Counted from the stretch's first letter, positions 1-11,439 are shown. The stretch is DNA of 64,000 nt from Trichomonas vaginalis G3 (GCF_026262505.1 NC_067204.1:13286522-13350521), one strand, 5' to 3'. Translations and numbers: made by a program. The notes: generated by a model not told the origin, from the letters alone.

Positions 1-27
1 AGGGGCGCAGCCCCTGGAAGCCCCACT
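1..27 (-). mobile_element. Tip of a second Maverick-like element (left of window)
   Basis: Read on the minus strand, the first 27 bases give AGTGGGGCTTCC followed by a perfect 6-bp stem (AGGGGC/GCCCCT) with a 3-base loop. The Maverick at 42527 starts with the same 12 bases, also followed by a 6-bp stem with a 3-base loop, and both tips abut a poly(A/T) tract. I infer the outermost end of another element of the same type, with its body lying outside the window. Only 27 bases are visible, so this rests on the match alone. Confidence 0.6.

Positions 28-30
<3 letters not shown>

Positions 31-61
<31 letters not shown>
31..61. repeat. Poly(T) tract of about 31 bases
   Basis: An uninterrupted run of T lies between the Maverick tip and the palindromic MITE. 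The other Maverick tip in the window also abuts a homopolymer (poly(A), 42471-42523). The tract could be a preferred target or part of the element's terminal structure. Its exact length is likely to be uncertain in any assembly. Confidence 0.8.
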
Positions 62-63
<2 letters not shown>

Positions 64-407
64 AATTCTTCTTGCGACCAAAGATTTGAATAAAAGTTCA
101 AAAAATAAGATAGCTTAAAAAATAATATACGGTAGTGTTTACTAATAGATGAATAGTATATAAATTCTATTAAAATGGATTTGATCCAAAAAAATATAAA
201 ACCAAAAATAATTGTTATAATTTAAATGAAGAAGTAATTTAAAACGATTTTATTTATGATCAAATTTTATATATTTTTTTGGATCAAATCCATTTTAATA
301 GAATTTATATACTATTCATCTATTAGTAAACACTACCGTATATTATTTTTTAAGCTATCTTATTTTTTGAACTTTTATTCAAATCTTTGGTCGCAAGAAG
401 AATTGCA
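61..407. mobile_element. Perfect palindromic MITE / foldback, 138-bp arms
   Basis: Positions 61-198 and 270-407 are exact inverted copies (138 bp each) around a 71-base spacer. No open frame of useful length is present. A non-autonomous foldback or MITE moved by an unseen transposase is the simplest reading. Identical arms suggest a recent insertion or active arm correction. The left end touches the poly(T) tract, so a target duplication cannot be defined. Confidence 0.85.
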
Positions 408-1402
408 TGATAAATAAAAACATTTAATCAAAGTCAATTTTATTTTTCATATTCAAATGGACTGAGTGTTAACATTTAACATTTTTTGCTAATTGTCGTC
501 AAAAATTAGGCGTAAAGCAAAAATTGATATTTCATATGGTTTTATGATAGATAAGCATTATATTCCCACTCATTATATTCGTAAATTTTGAGGTTTATCC
601 TTCGCTTTTAAGATCATTGAATTTGATTTTTATATAAAATAGTTATATATTAGAAAATAATATGAGTTTATGTGATATTATTTTTCAGAAGATTTTGTGT
701 TCTTCTTCAAAATTTTATTTTTTTATTAAAAAGAATCTTTACAAAATATACATTTACTTTAATTAATATTTAAAAACGTGCTCTATCAAAAGTTCCAAAA
801 ATTCAATATTTTAGCTTTTCTGAGGTGTCACTTTTGATGAATTTCTGATTACAACAGTTTGATGAACCGAATATTGTAATCCAGACTAGGTCAGTTGCTT
901 GTTGGTCATAGATAATAATGACACCTTTCAGTTTTTGTTAAACATCTCAATTATCCCGCCAAAAATTATTGGGTCTAAATTGGTTTTTATTATTATTATT
1001 TTCAGAAACAAACTAACTTGTTTTTTAGGAATTTATCATTCATAAAGTCTTTATGATATATTTTCAACTTATAATGAATATGAAATTATAATTGTTATTT
1101 CGAAAAAAAATTATTCATGATCAATTCATGATTTAACCAGTTCCTTCAAATTAGGAGAGCATATTCAAATATAATCGCTCATTAAAATCAATTTTTATGT
1201 TTTTTTTAAATCGAAATTATCTCATCATAAACCATGCAAACTGACTATTTGTTCTTATCACCATGTTACCAATATCAGAATTGTCTTTACAGCCAAAATT
1301 TCGCTCGATAAAAGTCCATCCAATAGTGAGATAATTGAGCAACGAACATTTTTCCATATCACAAAAAACTCCCCTTGTGGGGAAGACCAAAAAAGTGACA
1401 AA
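408..1402. other. Intergenic, AT-rich, no gene seen
   Basis: There is no open frame with coding character on either strand. Homopolymer A/T runs are frequent. The last 20 bases before the next gene contain AAAAAAGTGACAAA, the inverted form of the initiator-like TTTGTCACTTTT found before other genes here. Confidence 0.7.
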
Positions 1403-4400
1403 ATGGATGAGCTAATAAAAGAAATCGAAAAGCTCACCAAAGTATCAAGGATTCTTCAACCAGAGCAGATGATTATGACAAATCTCAACAATCTTGATCA
1501 ATATCTTAACGAAAATATTACTCAAGATCAATATAAAAAAATTGAACACGCATTATTGTCTTTATTTTCAATAAACTCTGGAAATTTCAGTATTCCATGT
1601 GCATTACAAATAGCTTGTTCATTAGTTTCCTTATACAATTGCGTAAAAACTCCACAATTTTTCGATTTATTTTCATTAGTTGTCGAAAAGCAAACTACTA
1701 TTGCAACTATCATTGCTACTGGCTATGTAATCCGTTATCAAGGTCAGCATGCAAAATCTCAATTACCAAGATTTGTCGAACATATTTTGAAGCAAGGACA
1801 GAATCTAGACTTCGCAGTTGTATATGCTCTTAGATGTGTATTCAAAACAGGCAGCAAAACAATAGAAAAATTCGTTCTTCCTGCTTTTCAATTTGCAAAA
1901 CGCGCAATTATGTTGCCAAGACAGACAACAATACTCGCCTGCTTGAAACTATTCAAAATCTTGCTACGATTTAATACATTAACGCCAGAAATGGTTTTTG
2001 AGTGTATTTCCTCAATATTAAGAGAAGATCAATTTCCTGTTATCAAAAACGAGATAGCATCACTTGTTGCACGATGTGCTTTCATACCGATCTCCCATTC
2101 CATTAAAAACAACAATCAACAAAATGAATGGGCAATTGGCGGAGAAAAAGACAAACCAAAGCAATTATTCGCGAAACAACTCAAAGATATCAAAGGATTT
2201 CCTATTATTATGGACATGTCGATTATGCATTTCTTAGATTTGATTACTCCTGAAATGATTGCACAAGATAGTCAAACAATATTCACATTCATCAGAAGTA
2301 AGTCCGAAGCCAACTTACAGCGCCTTATTCCGATGCTTCCAGAAGAATTTCGAAATGAACATTTCAAAAACATCCTGAAAGAGGTTCCTTCTCCCATCCA
2401 ACTGCATCTCCTCTCGATGATGTCCCCGGATAACGGCTCGGTTCATAGCATTGCCCGTGCCGCAGTCGATCTTTCGTTCACAAACAACAAACTCTTCAGA
2501 AGAGTGGCCATTGACTTCTTCGTTACATTTTCTAAGGAACAGCCAAAGGCAGCAAACGAGTTTTTGGCCGAATCTTTGAAGTTTTTGATAGAAGATAACA
2601 CAAATAACCTTTACAAGACCCGCAGAATGGGATATATTGCTAAGACTATCCTTAACAATATCAATGCCGCTGGTCCTTTGATTTCAGATAACAGAGAAAC
2701 AATAAATCAGTTGATTGAACAGACTTTTTCATCATTTAGCATCGAATCACCTAAATGCTGTGCTGTCCTTCACATATTATCAGCATTACCTGAGGAATTT
2801 GGTACAATGGACGTTGTTTCTAACTCAATTTCTAATATTATTTCACAATTAAAGGGAAATCTCTCAAATCAAGGCAAGAAGACACTCAAAGCCATGATAA
2901 TATTCAGAAGCGTGATACAGGAAGAAAATTCATGCAAATCTCTAGTTGATTTAATATTAAATAATTTCCAGAAGCTTCCGATACCTGTAATCAAGGCATT
3001 ATGTGAGATTGTACCTAAATATCTCCAATCCACACAGCAGGCAACTCTTGTCGCTGAAAAAATCATCGAAAGAACAACATCTCTCAAAATTTCAACAGAT
3101 CTTATCAAAAACTTCATAAAGAGACCGTTACCAACCGGTTTAGACCTTCTCAAACTTCCGACACCTTTAACTCCTCAACAAATCAGAGATCAACAAGTTT
3201 TAGAGCGAATTGTCCTCAATTTCCCATCATTATTCAACTCTTGTTCAGAAAACAGCCGCGTAAAGATCTATGACAAGCTAATTCACCTCGTAAACGTTGC
3301 TCCAATCGCAAGATTATATCTTTTAGCAATTTGTCAGTCAGAGTTCTCAAATTCATTGCCAACGAGTGCTCTCAACTACTTTATACAGCAATGTAACACG
3401 AATAACCTTTCTACTCTTCAACTTTCCGCAGAATCTGTTGGATCTTTTCTTGTCGGACATCCGAACTCATTAAATAACGTCATTTCATACGTAGAGAAAC
3501 TAAATACGATGAATGGCTGTTTCATTATGTCCGCAATTTCATCTTATGTTTCTTTTGATCGAGATAACCTTCTCAGAGCGTTTATCTACATATCCTGCAA
3601 GATTCGCGATCAAAAGTTGCTTGCGTTCGCTGCATTGGCACTCTCTTCTTTGTGTTATAACAATATGATGAATATTGTTGAGCTAGGAATTTCATCGGAC
3701 ATGCTTAGCGTCATTTTCCAAGCATTGCAGAACACAGCTGCCATGCAACCGATTGTCGTTAACCTCCTTTCAGCCGCATTTTCCATAATGATTGAGACAA
3801 TTTCCGTTGAATTGCAGTCTAACAGTCTTTTAGTTGACTTAGTCTTCTGCATCATCAACTCCATAAGGAATATCCCCATTTCCTACTCCCACGAAGCATT
3901 TTATTCCGTAGCAAAATCGCTTTTCACATTTGCCTATTCAATTTCGAACAATTTGACGATAAAATATCCAATGTACGAAGGCAGTCCAACAGAGATACAA
4001 TTATCAGCTTGTGACTGTTTCAGCATCTCCGGGAAATTTAATAAAATGAATTTGGACACTTCGGCCATGTTATCAAAAATTTTGTCACTTTTACAAAGAA
4101 CATCCGATGACAGAGCGTCCAATTTCATTTTAACGATGGCGAAGATGTCAGAAGACACAGGATTCTGGATTTCCAACATCAGGAGAATCCTTTTGACGTC
4201 AAGTCTCTTGGAGACACAAAGTAGTACGATAGAACCGACTCCAACCGTCAAAGAATGTTGTTTAAAGGTTTGTCTTATTCTTTTGGGCCAAATAAAGAAC
4301 TGCGAGACCTTAAACACCGAGCATTTAGACGATATCATCTCTTCCGCCTGCAAAGCAACAAACACTGATTTGTTGCAATTGCAAATGACAGCGTTTCCTG

Positions 4401-6013
4401 TTTTGCAAAAAGTTATTGAACTTTTCAAATGTGTCAAAACCGAAGAAGGAAATAACTTGTTGAGTCTTTACGACTCCCAATTCGCACAAGCTGTGAAAAG
4501 CGGTTTCTCTCTCGATCTCTCTGTCGCAGGGAAGTTCCTCTACAGTTATCTGACTTTCAACACAGAGAACATCGAAATGACAACCTCAAACATTTTGAAA
4601 ACTTATGTTGACGGTTTGTCAAATTGTAAACAACGATCACAACCGTTTTTCGAATTGTCCACACACTTGTGCACGAGTGCAAGGAACTCTCCTGTCATTT
4701 TCGAAGAGATAAAGGACTTCTTGAAGACTTTGACACCAATGATGTCAAAAATTGTCACTCAATCAATGTCACTTTTTAAGAATTTAACTGATTGGCGTCA
4801 AAACAGCAAATTCAGGGAGTTTTCTCAGAGTTTCTATCCAGAGATGCTTCCTAATTTCGTTTGGCTGCAGAGTTTCAGTGAAATTCTCATTGATTACCAA
4901 GTTTTGGTTTCTTTCTTTTTGATAGAAATCTCTTTCCAAAGAGAGAAATGGTTGTTCGACGCTGCTTTCGACTCTCTAAAATTCGTGTTCACTTTCGCAG
5001 CCCAGAAAATCAACCCAGAATTAATAGAACTATCAATAAGAACTGTAATGCCTTACCTCAAAAATTTGTCAAAAGAAACCACTGTCAGTTTTATAATTGG
5101 CTGTGCAAAAACTTTACAAAAAGGTGACAAATATGACAATTTGAGGTATTTGATTTTGAGCATCTCTTTGGATGAAAACTTGTTCGATTCGACTGTTATT
5201 TCTTACGTTGTTTTTACTGATCAAAATAATATTTTGGAAAAATTTGTGCCAACAATTTCAAAATTTTTGACAAAAAGTGTCAATTCCAAGTTTACAACCA
5301 TTGAAAAATGTGTATCATTGTATTCCTTGTTATCCATACATTACAAGAAAATGGTTGGCCAGATTATTCCTGATATTTTATCGTTGCAAAATTCAATTGA
5401 AAATGATTATTTATTAGAAATCTTAAATAATTGTTTGATGAATTTCGAAGGAGAATTTCCGATTGATATCATGGCCCGTTTCTGCATCCAAATCTTTAGA
5501 AGAGGTGGAATGCTGTTAATAGCAAGATTGTTAATTAGCCGGCCAAATATAGGTATCGTCTTTTTACAAAATGGCGGAATGAAGTCTTGTTTCTTGATGG
5601 CGATGAATGATTTCAGTAATTTCGCTGTTTACGGAAGATTTATTGAATTGGCAATTTCTGTTTGTCAGAAAAGTGACAAAACCGTTTGTTTAATGTTATG
5701 TGAATCAGTTACAAGACTTGTTTGCAAACTAATTGTTCAGTACGGAAATGATGTTATGAAAGGCCATCAAACTGTTCAATTATGTGTTTCTCTTCTCAAG
5801 AAATGTCAGGAAATATTAAATGACGAAAAATTCCTTTCGATTCTTTTGTCAATCGACTCTTTCGACAGACAGGATGTTGTTAAAATGCTGGAGATACATA
5901 TACAGAAGGCTGCAATAAAGAAGAAGGCAAAACAACTCGCTACTTTCTCTTCAAACACAAGAGCAAGAAAATCGGATGATTGGCAGACTTTGGAGTTATC
6001 TGATGATGATTAA
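1403..6013 (+). CDS. Large HEAT-repeat protein, HEATR5/Laa1-like
   Basis: This 1536-residue protein is built almost entirely of short paired helices of HEAT/armadillo type, with no membrane segment or catalytic motif. The N-terminal part (about residues 50-250) has the size, helix spacing and L/A-rich pattern that I associate with HEATR5 (Laa1), a clathrin/AP-1 cofactor that helps adaptor sorting at the trans-Golgi and endosomes. The C-terminus is basic, then acidic (ends ELSDDD). The ATG at 1403 follows an AAAAAAGTGACAAA element by one base. Family members are usually near 2000 residues, so this copy is shorter. The role is inferred from overall architecture; another HEAT scaffold such as a coatomer or importin-like protein is possible. 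Confidence 0.55.
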   Translation: MDELIKEIEKLTKVSRILQPEQMIMTNLNNLDQYLNENITQDQYKKIEHALLSLFSINSGNFSIPCALQIACSLVSLYNCVKTPQFFDLFSLVVEKQTTIATIIATGYVIRYQGQHAKSQLPRFVEHILKQGQNLDFAVVYALRCVFKTGSKTIEKFVLPAFQFAKRAIMLPRQTTILACLKLFKILLRFNTLTPEMVFECISSILREDQFPVIKNEIASLVARCAFIPISHSIKNNNQQNEWAIGGEKDKPKQLFAKQLKDIKGFPIIMDMSIMHFLDLITPEMIAQDSQTIFTFIRSKSEANLQRLIPMLPEEFRNEHFKNILKEVPSPIQLHLLSMMSPDNGSVHSIARAAVDLSFTNNKLFRRVAIDFFVTFSKEQPKAANEFLAESLKFLIEDNTNNLYKTRRMGYIAKTILNNINAAGPLISDNRETINQLIEQTFSSFSIESPKCCAVLHILSALPEEFGTMDVVSNSISNIISQLKGNLSNQGKKTLKAMIIFRSVIQEENSCKSLVDLILNNFQKLPIPVIKALCEIVPKYLQSTQQATLVAEKIIERTTSLKISTDLIKNFIKRPLPTGLDLLKLPTPLTPQQIRDQQVLERIVLNFPSLFNSCSENSRVKIYDKLIHLVNVAPIARLYLLAICQSEFSNSLPTSALNYFIQQCNTNNLSTLQLSAESVGSFLVGHPNSLNNVISYVEKLNTMNGCFIMSAISSYVSFDRDNLLRAFIYISCKIRDQKLLAFAALALSSLCYNNMMNIVELGISSDMLSVIFQALQNTAAMQPIVVNLLSAAFSIMIETISVELQSNSLLVDLVFCIINSIRNIPISYSHEAFYSVAKSLFTFAYSISNNLTIKYPMYEGSPTEIQLSACDCFSISGKFNKMNLDTSAMLSKILSLLQRTSDDRASNFILTMAKMSEDTGFWISNIRRILLTSSLLETQSSTIEPTPTVKECCLKVCLILLGQIKNCETLNTEHLDDIISSACKATNTDLLQLQMTAFPVLQKVIELFKCVKTEEGNNLLSLYDSQFAQAVKSGFSLDLSVAGKFLYSYLTFNTENIEMTTSNILKTYVDGLSNCKQRSQPFFELSTHLCTSARNSPVIFEEIKDFLKTLTPMMSKIVTQSMSLFKNLTDWRQNSKFREFSQSFYPEMLPNFVWLQSFSEILIDYQVLVSFFLIEISFQREKWLFDAAFDSLKFVFTFAAQKINPELIELSIRTVMPYLKNLSKETTVSFIIGCAKTLQKGDKYDNLRYLILSISLDENLFDSTVISYVVFTDQNNILEKFVPTISKFLTKSVNSKFTTIEKCVSLYSLLSIHYKKMVGQIIPDILSLQNSIENDYLLEILNNCLMNFEGEFPIDIMARFCIQIFRRGGMLLIARLLISRPNIGIVFLQNGGMKSCFLMAMNDFSNFAVYGRFIELAISVCQKSDKTVCLMLCESVTRLVCKLIVQYGNDVMKGHQTVQLCVSLLKKCQEILNDEKFLSILLSIDSFDRQDVVKMLEIHIQKAAIKKKAKQLATFSSNTRARKSDDWQTLELSDDD

Positions 6014-6721
6014 CTCTTTTATATTAATTTTTTTTTGTAATTTTTCTTTTGTAAATAATAAAAAATATAATGTTGACAAAAAATTGCATGTTTTTTAAGA
6101 TAAAGATAAATTGACAAAAATTTGAATTAAAGTCAGATGGGTGTAAGTGTAACCTTAAATATTTCATCGAAATCGTCAACAACACATTCATTTGAGAGGA
6201 AAACTGATTACTTTCTCACGCAATTTTCTTACAAAAAATAAAAATTGCGTCAGAAAGTTTACAAATTTATTCATTCTTACAAACAGGGCCTCAGAAAGTA
6301 CTCAAGCATATTTATTGTCAATCTGTTTCAAAGCATATTTCCCTGATGAAACTCTTTTCTTCAATGATTGAGTGGATTCTAGAAATATGTTTATTGAGTT
6401 AAACTGTCACTTTTTTATATCAAAAACTTCAATTATTATCAAGCAAACAAACAATTTGATCCAAATTTACGTGCTCATTTTCGATGATTAGTTTCAATTC
6501 ATATTAACTTCTTCGCAATCATTCCAAATTGTCTCAAAATAAAATTAAATTTTCCAAATTATTGTTACTTTTCTATAAAACTGCTTGGTATCGAACTTGC
6601 AAATAGATAAGCATCTATATTTCTTCAACAGTTTCACAACTGAAAATTATTTTCGAACAAATTTAAACAAAATCTTTAGAAAAATGGATTTTTATAATAC
6701 CAAATGGTTACTTAAGTGATT
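6014..6721. other. Intergenic, no gene seen
   Basis: AT-rich spacer between two genes that end toward each other. I see no RNA gene, repeat or open frame of note. Confidence 0.6.
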
Positions 6722-7403
6722 TTATCGACGTCTTCTTGAACCAAATGATTCATAGAAAGGACAAGTCTTATGATTTACAGGATTATTTGAATTATCATTA
6801 TAATACAGCGAAATTTTTGCTCTTCCTTCAATATAAGAGTTTAGACCACTAAATGTTTCACCTTCAATCACAGTAAGCTCAGTTATTTCTCGAATTGAAG
6901 GAGGTCTTCTTATGGGATAAACAAAACCAGATCCACCGCGATCATATACACCATAAAGCCCCCCTCCACCACCACTATAATAGTAACCATCTCCATGACA
7001 TTGAGAAAATGTTGAATAACTATATCCATTTCCAAAATATTTATCACTAACATAAGTAGATTTAACTCCACCTCCAGAATCAAAATGATCTTCACTAGAG
7101 TAATAAGAATAGGCACTACCACCAGCAATCAAGAATCTAGAACTAAGATAGTTATCAACTCTGAAATCTGTTGCACCTCCACCACCATAATAGCACCCAG
7201 AACCACCTCCATTAAATGCTTTATTTGTCAATCTGTCAACTCCTGTATATAAATCACCAATTCCACCAATGTAAAGATAGATTGTTTGGTCTTTTGGAAA
7301 GTCAACAAGTGCATAGCTATATCCTCCATAAAGACCTTCTTTAGGACTACTATACCCTCCTTGAGCACCCCACACTTCGAGAAGATAAGTACCTTTTTTA
7401 ATA

Positions 7404-8705
7404 TAGGGTGTCCAAAGGTGCGTTTAGCACAGCGCTCTATATGAGACTATTAAAGGAGATATATGCTGATTATAAATATATAATAAAAAATATGAATATA
7501 TGTATATGATGAGTATGTTGTATTTTGGCGCCATGCCGGGATATAAAATGAATTTTGAGACAAGAGGCGGTTACGCGGGAAATTTTGGCGGGATTTTTTC
7601 ATTTTTTTAATGAATCATAAAGAAAACATCCTCGCTCTTGCAAAAAAATGCAAAGACTGTAAAAAATCTACGAGACATTGGTAAAATGCTTCGGTATGGA
7701 TGCTCCTAGCTATTCCACTGTAACGTATCATGTTAGGATGTATCACTTCATGAACAAAAAGGCGCCCATCATAAAAATTGACAAAAAATCGCCGGATCAA
7801 AGAAAAATCAAAGCAATTCTTCAAGCGCTAGATGAAGACCCAAGAGCATCACTCAGAAGGATAGAGGAGATGACAAAGATACCACGTACAACAGTCAGTT
7901 ATTATCTGCACAATTATTTGAACTACAAACTAGCGTATACACGTTGGGTTCCGCACAACCTTAATTCAGTTCAAAAAAAATCTAGAGTCCAATCTTCGAA
8001 AGAGCTCCTCTCTATATTGGGTGCGTATCAATCCAAGAAGTTTCGCTTTTTAGTAACAGGGGATGAGTCTTGGTTTCAATATGCAACAGAAGCCAAAATC
8101 ATGTGGATCCCGAAGGATGAAAATCCGCAAACATTCCCGAAGAAAAAAATTGACACACCAATGATGATGTTGTCGGTTTTTTGGGGCGTGAATGGCATCA
8201 TCGCAATTGATATTCTTCAAAAACCTAATACGATGAATGCTCAGTATCTAATTGACAATGTTCTTACTCAAATTATCAATTCTGATGAGTTTGAGAAATC
8301 CAAACAACAAAAACAAAAGTTTGCAATTCATTTTGATAATTCAAGAGTTCACAAAAGTCATAAGGTAATGAATTACTTGGTGGAAAACAATGTCAAAGTT
8401 GTTCCAAACCCAATTTATTCACCTGATATTGCACCCTCTGACTTTTATTTATTCGGCACGCTAAAAAAGAGAGCTGAAGGACGCGAATTCGCGAGTCCAG
8501 ATGATCTTGAAAATTTTGTAAGAGAGCAATTTGAGCAATTTTCTCATGATGATTTAAAGCGTGTCTTTCAAGCCTGGATCGATCGCTGCGAACGCGTGAT
8601 TGAATCCAATGGTGATTATATTTAAATAAACTTTATATATATGTAACTTGTTTATTTCTATTCGCAGTATTCAGGTTTGTGCTAAACACACCTTTGGACA
8701 CCCTA
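7404..8705 (+). mobile_element. Tvmar1-type mariner transposon, 1302 bp
   Basis: Terminal inverted repeats begin TAGGGTGTCCAAAGGTG at both ends and match for about 27 bases with one difference. TA dinucleotides flank it (7402-7403 and 8706-8707), the classic mariner target duplication. It carries one transposase frame on the + strand. Size and ends fit Tvmar1, the abundant mariner of Trichomonas vaginalis. It is inserted inside a glycine-rich protein gene read on the other strand. Confidence 0.93.
7610..8625 (+). pseudogene. Mariner transposase (DD34D), N-terminus frameshifted
   Basis: Cut-and-paste transposase of the Tc1/mariner family. The catalytic core is complete: first Asp in VTGDESW, second in IHFDNSRVH, third in IAPSDFYLFG, with 34 residues between the second and third (DD34D). 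A helix-turn-helix region with RASLRRIEEMTKIPRTTV precedes it. The expected start ATG at 7610 runs into a stop after 25 codons; reading through needs at least two frame changes before about 7710. The first ATG in the long frame is 7696 (309 residues), which would lack the first DNA-binding helices. This copy is probably defective but could still be mobilised by other copies. Confidence 0.85.
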
Positions 8706-8877
8706 TATTTAGTTTGATTCCACCGCATGTGAAATTTGAATTGCAAGGATAAGAAAATACGCACGAATCTCTTAAGCATGCAGGATTTTTGACTCCATAG
8801 TTTGGACTCAAAAATTCATACGATCCAAAAAATGTCGTATTTCCAAAGACAATCTTGGTGAACAAAAACAATGTCAT

Positions 8878-9686
8878 TTGATAAGATTGAACTATCGTTT
8901 GAATTCAAAATCTTTCGAAGTCTAAGAATTGCATCGAAAATCATATCAAGAATTATCTTCAATTATTTCTTGATTTAATTGTTAAAAATATTCTTCAACA
9001 GGTTTTGTTAGAAAAACTTAGAAGTTAAATCCGAAAGAATTCATTATAAAATATATTGATCATGATGAGATGACTATTTCGTTAATATATCAAGAAATTA
9101 TCGATAGATAATGAAATATCATAAACATTTCTCATCAAGATCTATATAACGATATATGATCTGTTGATGTGTTTTCTTTTATCAAACGATGTAGATGGAA
9201 TTGAAAAAGAAGATGGCAGAAACTGCCGGATAAATAATTCCATCAGATCTTTCCTTTGACTTTCCATTTAAGGGCTTTACTTAAACGTTCCATTTTAACA
9301 ATATCTTACTATGAATTATTTTTAAGAAATGACTTCTTAAATTGCTTTCTTCATTATTGAAATATCTAGTGAAGCAAGCAAGACTTAAATTTTCATGAAA
9401 ATTGATTTGTTTTTATTCAATGTAATTATTTGCATGAGTCCAAGTTTGGATATACTGCGATAGATAACTTCTTTTTAATCTTTTAAGATAACGGAATTAT
9501 AGCACTTAAACAAATACAAAATATTGAGAGCTCTCAAAAAATGAGAAGATCTTTCAAATCTTGATTTAAACAGTTGCTCTCAATATGTAAACATACTTCA
9601 TTGGTATTTTCTAATTCATTCCATTGAGTTATTATGAGAAAAATTATAAAATTATAAAAATTAAAATGATAATTTTAAACAAAAAT
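8878..9686. other. Intergenic, no gene seen
   Basis: AT-rich, with scattered stops in all frames. It lies upstream of the broken Gly-rich gene and downstream of the GRAM-like gene (both on the minus strand). I found no structured element. Confidence 0.6.
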
Positions 9687-10748
9687 TCAAATAATAAAGA
9701 ATATAAATAGAGAGACAAGTCCAGCACAGAACTTATACCAGTTAACATCATCTGGAGATATAATTAGAGTGAGAATTAAAAGAATGAGGGCAACAATAAC
9801 AAGAACGAAAGGTTGATGCTTCTTCCACTGTCCTTCGAACGAACTACGATCAAATTCCTTGTTCATGATCTTTGATTTGAAGTAGTTAAAGTTCATTAAG
9901 AATATTCTATTCATTGCCTCTTCGACGAACTCTTTATCCCAAGTTTCTGTAATCCAATCAAGCGAATATGCACAGCGGAACTGAAGAGACTTATGATCGC
10001 GTTGAATAAAGTATTGAAGTGGAATTTGTAAAAAGTTCTGGGCCAAAATTCTAGATAATGTATAGAAGCACTCTAATGATGATGTCTTTCCTGATTTCAT
10101 CATCTTTTGGACCAAAGAAATGTTTGTCATCTGAAACATTGGATGAGTAAACTGAATGATCCTTGTAACACCATCCTGGATCTTTTGCCATCTAGATACG
10201 ATTATATCCTTAGAGCCGCACATCGTCATTGCGTCAATCCACAAATCTGATGTTTTCAACAATTTGTAGACTTCGCTGAAATGTGCTGGCATAAGCTCTT
10301 CCATTGTATGTGGGGCACGTAATATTGTTAATCTTTTGAGGACTTCTGCATCATCCTTGGCGATAAAACCGTAAGAAGATTTTTTATTTTTGACAGCATT
10401 GGTTAAGAGGAGGACATACGACCAAAACACATCTCTATCCTTCATGGCGGATAAGAATATAGAGTTGTTGTTATCCAGCTCGAAAGTAATTCCTTTATCA
10501 TTGTATCTTTTCTGTTCTAATGTCATTTTAAGGATTTGCTGCCATTGGATTTCGATAACCCAGCCGTTGTTTCCTTTCTGAACGAATATCAAACTGTTCT
10601 TTGTGAAGATTGATTCACCGGCAAATTGTCCTTTTGTAAAAGTGCACCAGCATGCGGTTCTGTATATAACATTCTCCTCATGTTTGATAGTAATGGACCC
10701 TTTCTTTACGTAATTTGACACTTCAGAAGGGACTTCTGATGACATCAA
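9687..10748 (-). CDS. GRAM/VASt-like protein with C-terminal membrane anchor
   Basis: 353 residues. The first about 115 residues have a GRAM/PH-like beta pattern (ESIFTKNSLIFVQKG followed by a WVIEIQW strand and ITFELDNNNSIFLSAM). The middle (about 145-300) looks like a VASt domain, as in Lam/GRAMD1 proteins that move sterol between the ER and plasma membrane. Two hydrophobic segments at the end (FVLVIVALILLILTLIIS and FCAGLVSLFIFFII) would anchor it in a membrane. Known members have the same order, GRAM-VASt-TM. The sterol-transfer role is inferred from this order only. Two adjacent Met codons open the frame (10748 and 10745); I cannot choose between them. Confidence 0.5.
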   Translation of the reverse strand: MMSSEVPSEVSNYVKKGSITIKHEENVIYRTACWCTFTKGQFAGESIFTKNSLIFVQKGNNGWVIEIQWQQILKMTLEQKRYNDKGITFELDNNNSIFLSAMKDRDVFWSYVLLLTNAVKNKKSSYGFIAKDDAEVLKRLTILRAPHTMEELMPAHFSEVYKLLKTSDLWIDAMTMCGSKDIIVSRWQKIQDGVTRIIQFTHPMFQMTNISLVQKMMKSGKTSSLECFYTLSRILAQNFLQIPLQYFIQRDHKSLQFRCAYSLDWITETWDKEFVEEAMNRIFLMNFNYFKSKIMNKEFDRSSFEGQWKKHQPFVLVIVALILLILTLIISPDDVNWYKFCAGLVSLFIFFII

Positions 10749-11109
10749 AAAATTGGATTATCGATAAAATTTATACGCTTTCAATGAATCCAATGAGCTC
10801 ACTCAAAAGATTGAAAGGGAAAATCACTTTTCAATTTTCTCCCTAATCAACACAAAATAAATTGGATCACGAGGATGTAAGATAGATGTGACTTCCAATT
10901 TTAATATCATTTTGCGCTCGATTTTAGTTTTAGAAATTTCAAATTTCAAAATTGATTTATGCAATTAAACATATCTAATGATAAATCATCTTAAGATTAT
11001 TAACATCAAATATTAACTCTTAACTTCATCATCGTATATATTTGATGGAGATATTGTAAATTAGTATCAATTGGATAAAGATATTGAGAATTTTACTACA
11101 AAAATAGTT

Positions 11110-11187
11110 ATTTGCTCTTAAACAATGAAGCATACAGATATTACATCACTTATTCATATTGAAATGCTTCATTGTTTAAGAGCAAAT
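11110..11187. repeat. 24-bp inverted repeat with 30-base loop
   Basis: Positions 11110-11133 and 11164-11187 are exact reverse complements (ATTTGCTCTTAAACAATG and on). The hairpin sits midway between divergent genes. It might be a small MITE remnant, a protein-binding site or a transcript hairpin. I see no T-run typical of a terminator. Confidence 0.75.
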
Positions 11188-11431
11188 ATCGGTTGGCATC
11201 TCATAAAAATTATATTAATATATCTGCACTGCCTACTAGTTTTCATTCACGCATAAGATGCTCTTAATAACATCAACTTTTACATTCAATAGAAATGATA
11301 TTGATATAAACTAATTTTCCTGTAGCTATGTTTCATGAGATAAATATGCCTCTGTGCCAAGATGCTTTGGTCATATAACAGCATTCAAATAAAATTACCA
11401 ATCTAGAGATAAAATTCAATACGGCAATTTG

Positions 11432-11439
11432 TCACTTTT
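11432..11439 (+). promoter_or_regulatory. Initiator (Inr) TCACTTTT
   Basis: TTGTCACTTTT matches the trichomonad initiator TCA-Py-(T/A). It lies 13 bases before the ATG at 11453 and decides that start over an upstream in-frame TTG. Confidence 0.7.

Larger units (their letters stand above)
6722..8877 (-). pseudogene. Gly-rich surface-type protein split by a mariner
   Basis: The coding sequence is in two pieces: 8877-8708 (N-terminal, starting MTLFLFTK with a signal-like hydrophobic segment and several cysteines) and 7401-6722 (C-terminal, glycine-rich, containing WGAQGG and many GGG and YYGG stretches). A 1302-bp mariner lies between them. Removing the mariner and one TA copy restores a single frame across the join (LNI then KKGTYLLEVWGAQGG). 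The glycine-rich part resembles the ALK-type glycine-rich domain (Pfam Gly_rich), common in trichomonad proteins. About 285 residues would result. As it stands the gene cannot give the whole protein. Confidence 0.75.
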
